Below the pieces are notes generated by a model, which saw only the letters and a program-made list of their open reading frames with translations, made no database searches and had not been told where the DNA came from. A program made the translations under genes and the position numbers. Below are positions 60,824 through 64,000 of a stretch of 64,000 bases of DNA, in pieces (the stretch's first letter is position 1; every line of letters starts with the position of its first letter). The stretch comes from Glandiceps talaboti (taxonomy: Eukaryota; Hemichordata; Enteropneusta; Spengelidae). The DNA lies in contig NC_135552.1 in NCBI RefSeq assembly GCF_964340395.1, positions 23,545,681 through 23,609,680 of the forward strand, given 5' to 3'.

Positions 60824-63800
60824 CTATAAGGGAATAGAAAATAATATTTACAGTACTGTCATTATCATGTGGAGGGGTTGTTATGGTGGTAAAAAACTGA
60901 AAATAGCTGTAATATGAATAAATATACGGCAATAGTTACAGTCAGGAAAAGTATAAAAGAATCGCTTCATTTTTTTGTATTATTACCATTTCAGTTGTTG
61001 AATATGAATCACTGTGATCATAACTTTGTCATTGCGCTGTCAAAACTGACTTTACAGGTGCCTAAAAGTCTGCTCCTTATTTTATTATCAAATGGACATA
61101 AATTGACCTTGAACTACATGACCTTGGCCTCAAACTTTGTGCATCTCCTCCTTAGATACATACACTATTTACCAGTACGATGAAATCGGTAATAAACTGA
61201 TAAACCTCAATATGTAATCAGTGATAAAAAAAGATAAAAGATAAAAATTTGCTGTCTAGTTACTTTCGAAAAAAAGACTAGCTGTCATGGTGGTTGAAAA
61301 CAAAAAGGTGTTGCTAGGTTCAAATCCTTCAAACCCCCCCCCCCCAAGAAATCAAATGGTTTACCCCAAATTATTTCTAATGACTGTTTCTTCAAACACA
61401 CAATATGCTGAACAAACTTATCTACCGCGTATCACACGACAAAACATGATGGACCAGGTGTAGAAATGATACCTAATGACACTAATCGATATCCATGGAA
61501 ATGGTACAATATATTGAGATTACTGGTTTTATTGATGTGATTCGGAAATTGACAAATACCCGGTTTGACTTATATAGATCCCTTAATTACCACACAGGGA
61601 TAAAAACATTCATGACGTTACTAGAGTTGAAATAACGGAAAGGTAAATGAATCACTTCCTTTCGAGACAATGTGACTTCCGTATCCATGGACCATTAGTC
61701 TCAATAGGAAATGGCATATTTAAAAAAAAACCTGTTCATATCAGCCAAACATTCAACAATTTGCAGAACAGGTTGTCTTTACTGGGCCATAAACGTGGCA
61801 CTGTACTATAATATAATAATGTAACTATGTTTAAATCATTGTAAAAGTGAGAAAGCAATTTCCAAAATGTATCGCGTCGACACAGTGTTTACATTGCTTT
61901 AACGAAAATATTGTAACCATTGTATTGGAGACTGTCAACAGGATTGAGAGTTTTCACTGCGACAGGCTCGACAAAGAGGTGTAAAGTACAAAACATGATC
62001 AAAACAAAGATCATGCACTCCCGATATCGGGGATATTAGATCAATCAATGTGAGGGATTGTTTTTCCAGGAGCGACGTAATTTCACCCTTCGTGTATTTG
62101 TTGATGGGATGTGTGCGAGACGATGAAAGGCGAGATTGTGTAATTCTTTCTTTGCATTTTAAATCAAGACGGCTATATCGAACGATGAACGGGTGGATTT
62201 TAACTATGTGTGTAACATGATTGTTTCTATTCCCTGGATATTCAACTCAGCAGTTCGAATTCAGTCAAAGGTTTAGAGATGTGAAAAGTGAGATGCCATT
62301 TAACCCTTCATGCTAAGTTATATTATATCATAGTGGCGTAACTCGTAAATGTTTTCGATATATGCATAGACCTATCAGTAACCTTATAGATAATTGAAAC
62401 ATACATAAGGCTGGATCAGTATTTCAGTGGGCAAAACTGTATGTTGTTAATAATTATGAAGGGAAATGGGGGGGGGGGGGGGGTAGAAGGGAAATGAGTG
62501 AGAAATGCGTGAAGAATTTGAATTTAGAATGGTATAAATTTTATGAACTATAATATATCCAGAATGATTGGTCGGTGTATTTTACGGCGAATGTAAATAT
62601 CTTTTTTTTTTGGAAGAGAAGGTGTCTTGAAATGATGGGGAGAGGGATGTGTGGAGCTGGCCAGGATGGGGAGAGGGGAATGAAGACGTTTTTGGGCAGT
62701 GGATCTAACTAGGGGGCGGGGGGGGGGGGGGGGGCATGTCGTGAAATGATGTATTGGGAAGTACATACGAATAGCTTTCACTTTCCAGTGAACCGTCATT
62801 ATAACAAAACAAAACAAACTGTGTCAGCATAGCATATTAACACATTAATAGTTTTGAAACAAACCACGCATCATAATTGACAATAAATATACTCTGATTG
62901 TCACATAAATCGACGTGACAAGCTATTAAGCTTTCATATACATATACATTCATATACTACAATACAACACGTGTTCGATTAATCACTGGCGATGTTCTCA
63001 AAAGTGATTATGTTATGGCGCTTCTATTGTGTGTATTTGTGTCTTTGCTTGTTTGTTTGTTTGTTTGTTTGTTTCAAATTATACACGTTCACCAGCTTGA
63101 GCGCAGCCTGGTATACATCGGAGCCTCGTTGCAATATGCGTTATACTAAAGTGGACGAAAAAATAACAATGTTCGTGCGAATACCAGCTACAAGATACGG
63201 GTATAGTGTTTGCATGTATTACTGAAAAGTGTGTTTTTTGAAAACACAAAAATGGGTGAGCTGTGTATGTGACTTGAATAGGATTTTATTTCACTCTCTA
63301 ATTGTATTAGTGGTGATGTGACCTCTTTATCTTATAAACCTTTTCACACAATTCGTGTTGATACGTTAAATATTCCATTTTTCAGTATAATTATTATGTA
63401 TGATGAATATTTTATATTTTTAGATTAAAATACCCAAAACATCAGTATAAATGAGGATACCAAGTTAACCTATTCCACGACGTGTATAAATATATATATA
63501 TATTTAAGCACTCGTGCAACGATCACACTGCTGCTAGCGCTGTTATTCCGTTTCAAAATTGGCATGAGATTCCTCGAATATTGTGTGACAAATTGTGAAC
63601 TTAAAATGAATTCATTCGTAAAAGACTTCTTCAAACCCATGAATACAGAGAGTAATGTGAATGACTTGTTAACATTTAAAGTGACATTTACGAAGAATTG
63701 AACAGTTTTATGTGTGGTTTTGGTTGATCGGTCACAACTTGAAGCGAAATTAGGTAATTATTTATTGCTATACTTTAGCTTTCAGATTCTACAGAATATA

Positions 63801-64000
63801 TCCCAGTCTTAAACGTTACAGTTGGGTTACTATTATAATGCCGATAGTTATAGCAGACTTCTTATAAATCATTTATGATCCAATAGTCAAATTAAATATT
63901 AACGTCGAAAATAAAAGGGAGGAAACCAACTTTGCAATAACGAATGGCTTATTATCGCTACGAGATTTTAAATGATAAAACATATAAAAATGCAAATTGC
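60824..64000. other. Upstream of the mapped ADAM exons, no exon recognised
   Basis: The start of the ADAM prodomain and signal peptide should lie in this direction on the minus strand, but no fragment with the needed phase 2 donor and family resemblance was found. Poly-C (about 61336), poly-G (62468-62482, 62720-62734) and a short (GTTT)n (63049-63073) are present. Confidence 0.4.

Noticed and set aside
58660-61180. Shared AAGGTCA-rich phrases near 58680 and 61110 as a dispersed repeat
   Set aside because: Similarity is limited to a short GTTCAAGGTCA-like phrase; the flanks do not align by eye.

Overview
The window is ordinary metazoan nuclear DNA. It is AT-rich, carries intron-split genes with GT-AG junctions, and is full of microsatellites. 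The gene content (a DBF4-type kinase regulator, CCDC89, mitochondrial ATP synthase beta, an ADAM protease and an EGF-repeat secreted protein), the invertebrate-style proteins, the L2/CR1-like LINE tail and the many small transposons suggest a marine invertebrate, deuterostome or lophotrochozoan. I cannot name the species from sequence alone.

Layout. (1) 745-4936, plus: the 3' part of a secreted EGF-domain gene made of phase-1 exons, ending in two copies of a ten-cysteine module I do not recognise. (2) 4937-8603: no gene. This stretch holds a tRNA-Thr-like relic, a 525-bp element with 45-bp inverted ends, and a 13-copy satellite of about 53 bp. (3) 8604-19567, plus: a DBF4 homologue of 12 coding exons and 1432 codons, whose last exon is 3.15 kb. 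(4) 19568-24020: non-coding, with diverged repeats. (5) 24021-29803, plus: CCDC89, 7 exons, 354 residues. (6) 29804-33521: non-coding, with a truncated LINE and two foldback elements. (7) 33522-38580, minus: ATP5F1B, 9 exons, 523 residues; two introns each carry a related box C/D snoRNA candidate. (8) 38581-43404: no gene seen; it probably includes the 3' UTR of the next gene. (9) 43405-60823, minus: a membrane-anchored, apparently catalytic ADAM with 23 mapped exons, its 5' end not found. (10) 60824-64000: no exon recognised.

The genes do not form a pathway; this is a stretch of unrelated neighbours. For DBF4, CCDC89 and ATP5F1B the exon lengths add up to complete reading frames with matching phases at every junction, and the ADAM and EGF models are phase-consistent throughout their visible parts. 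The most interesting signals are the paired snoRNA candidates in ATP5F1B, the ten-cysteine module, a dense set of near-perfect palindromes (two with 9-bp direct repeats at their ends), and two candidate alternative terminal exons.
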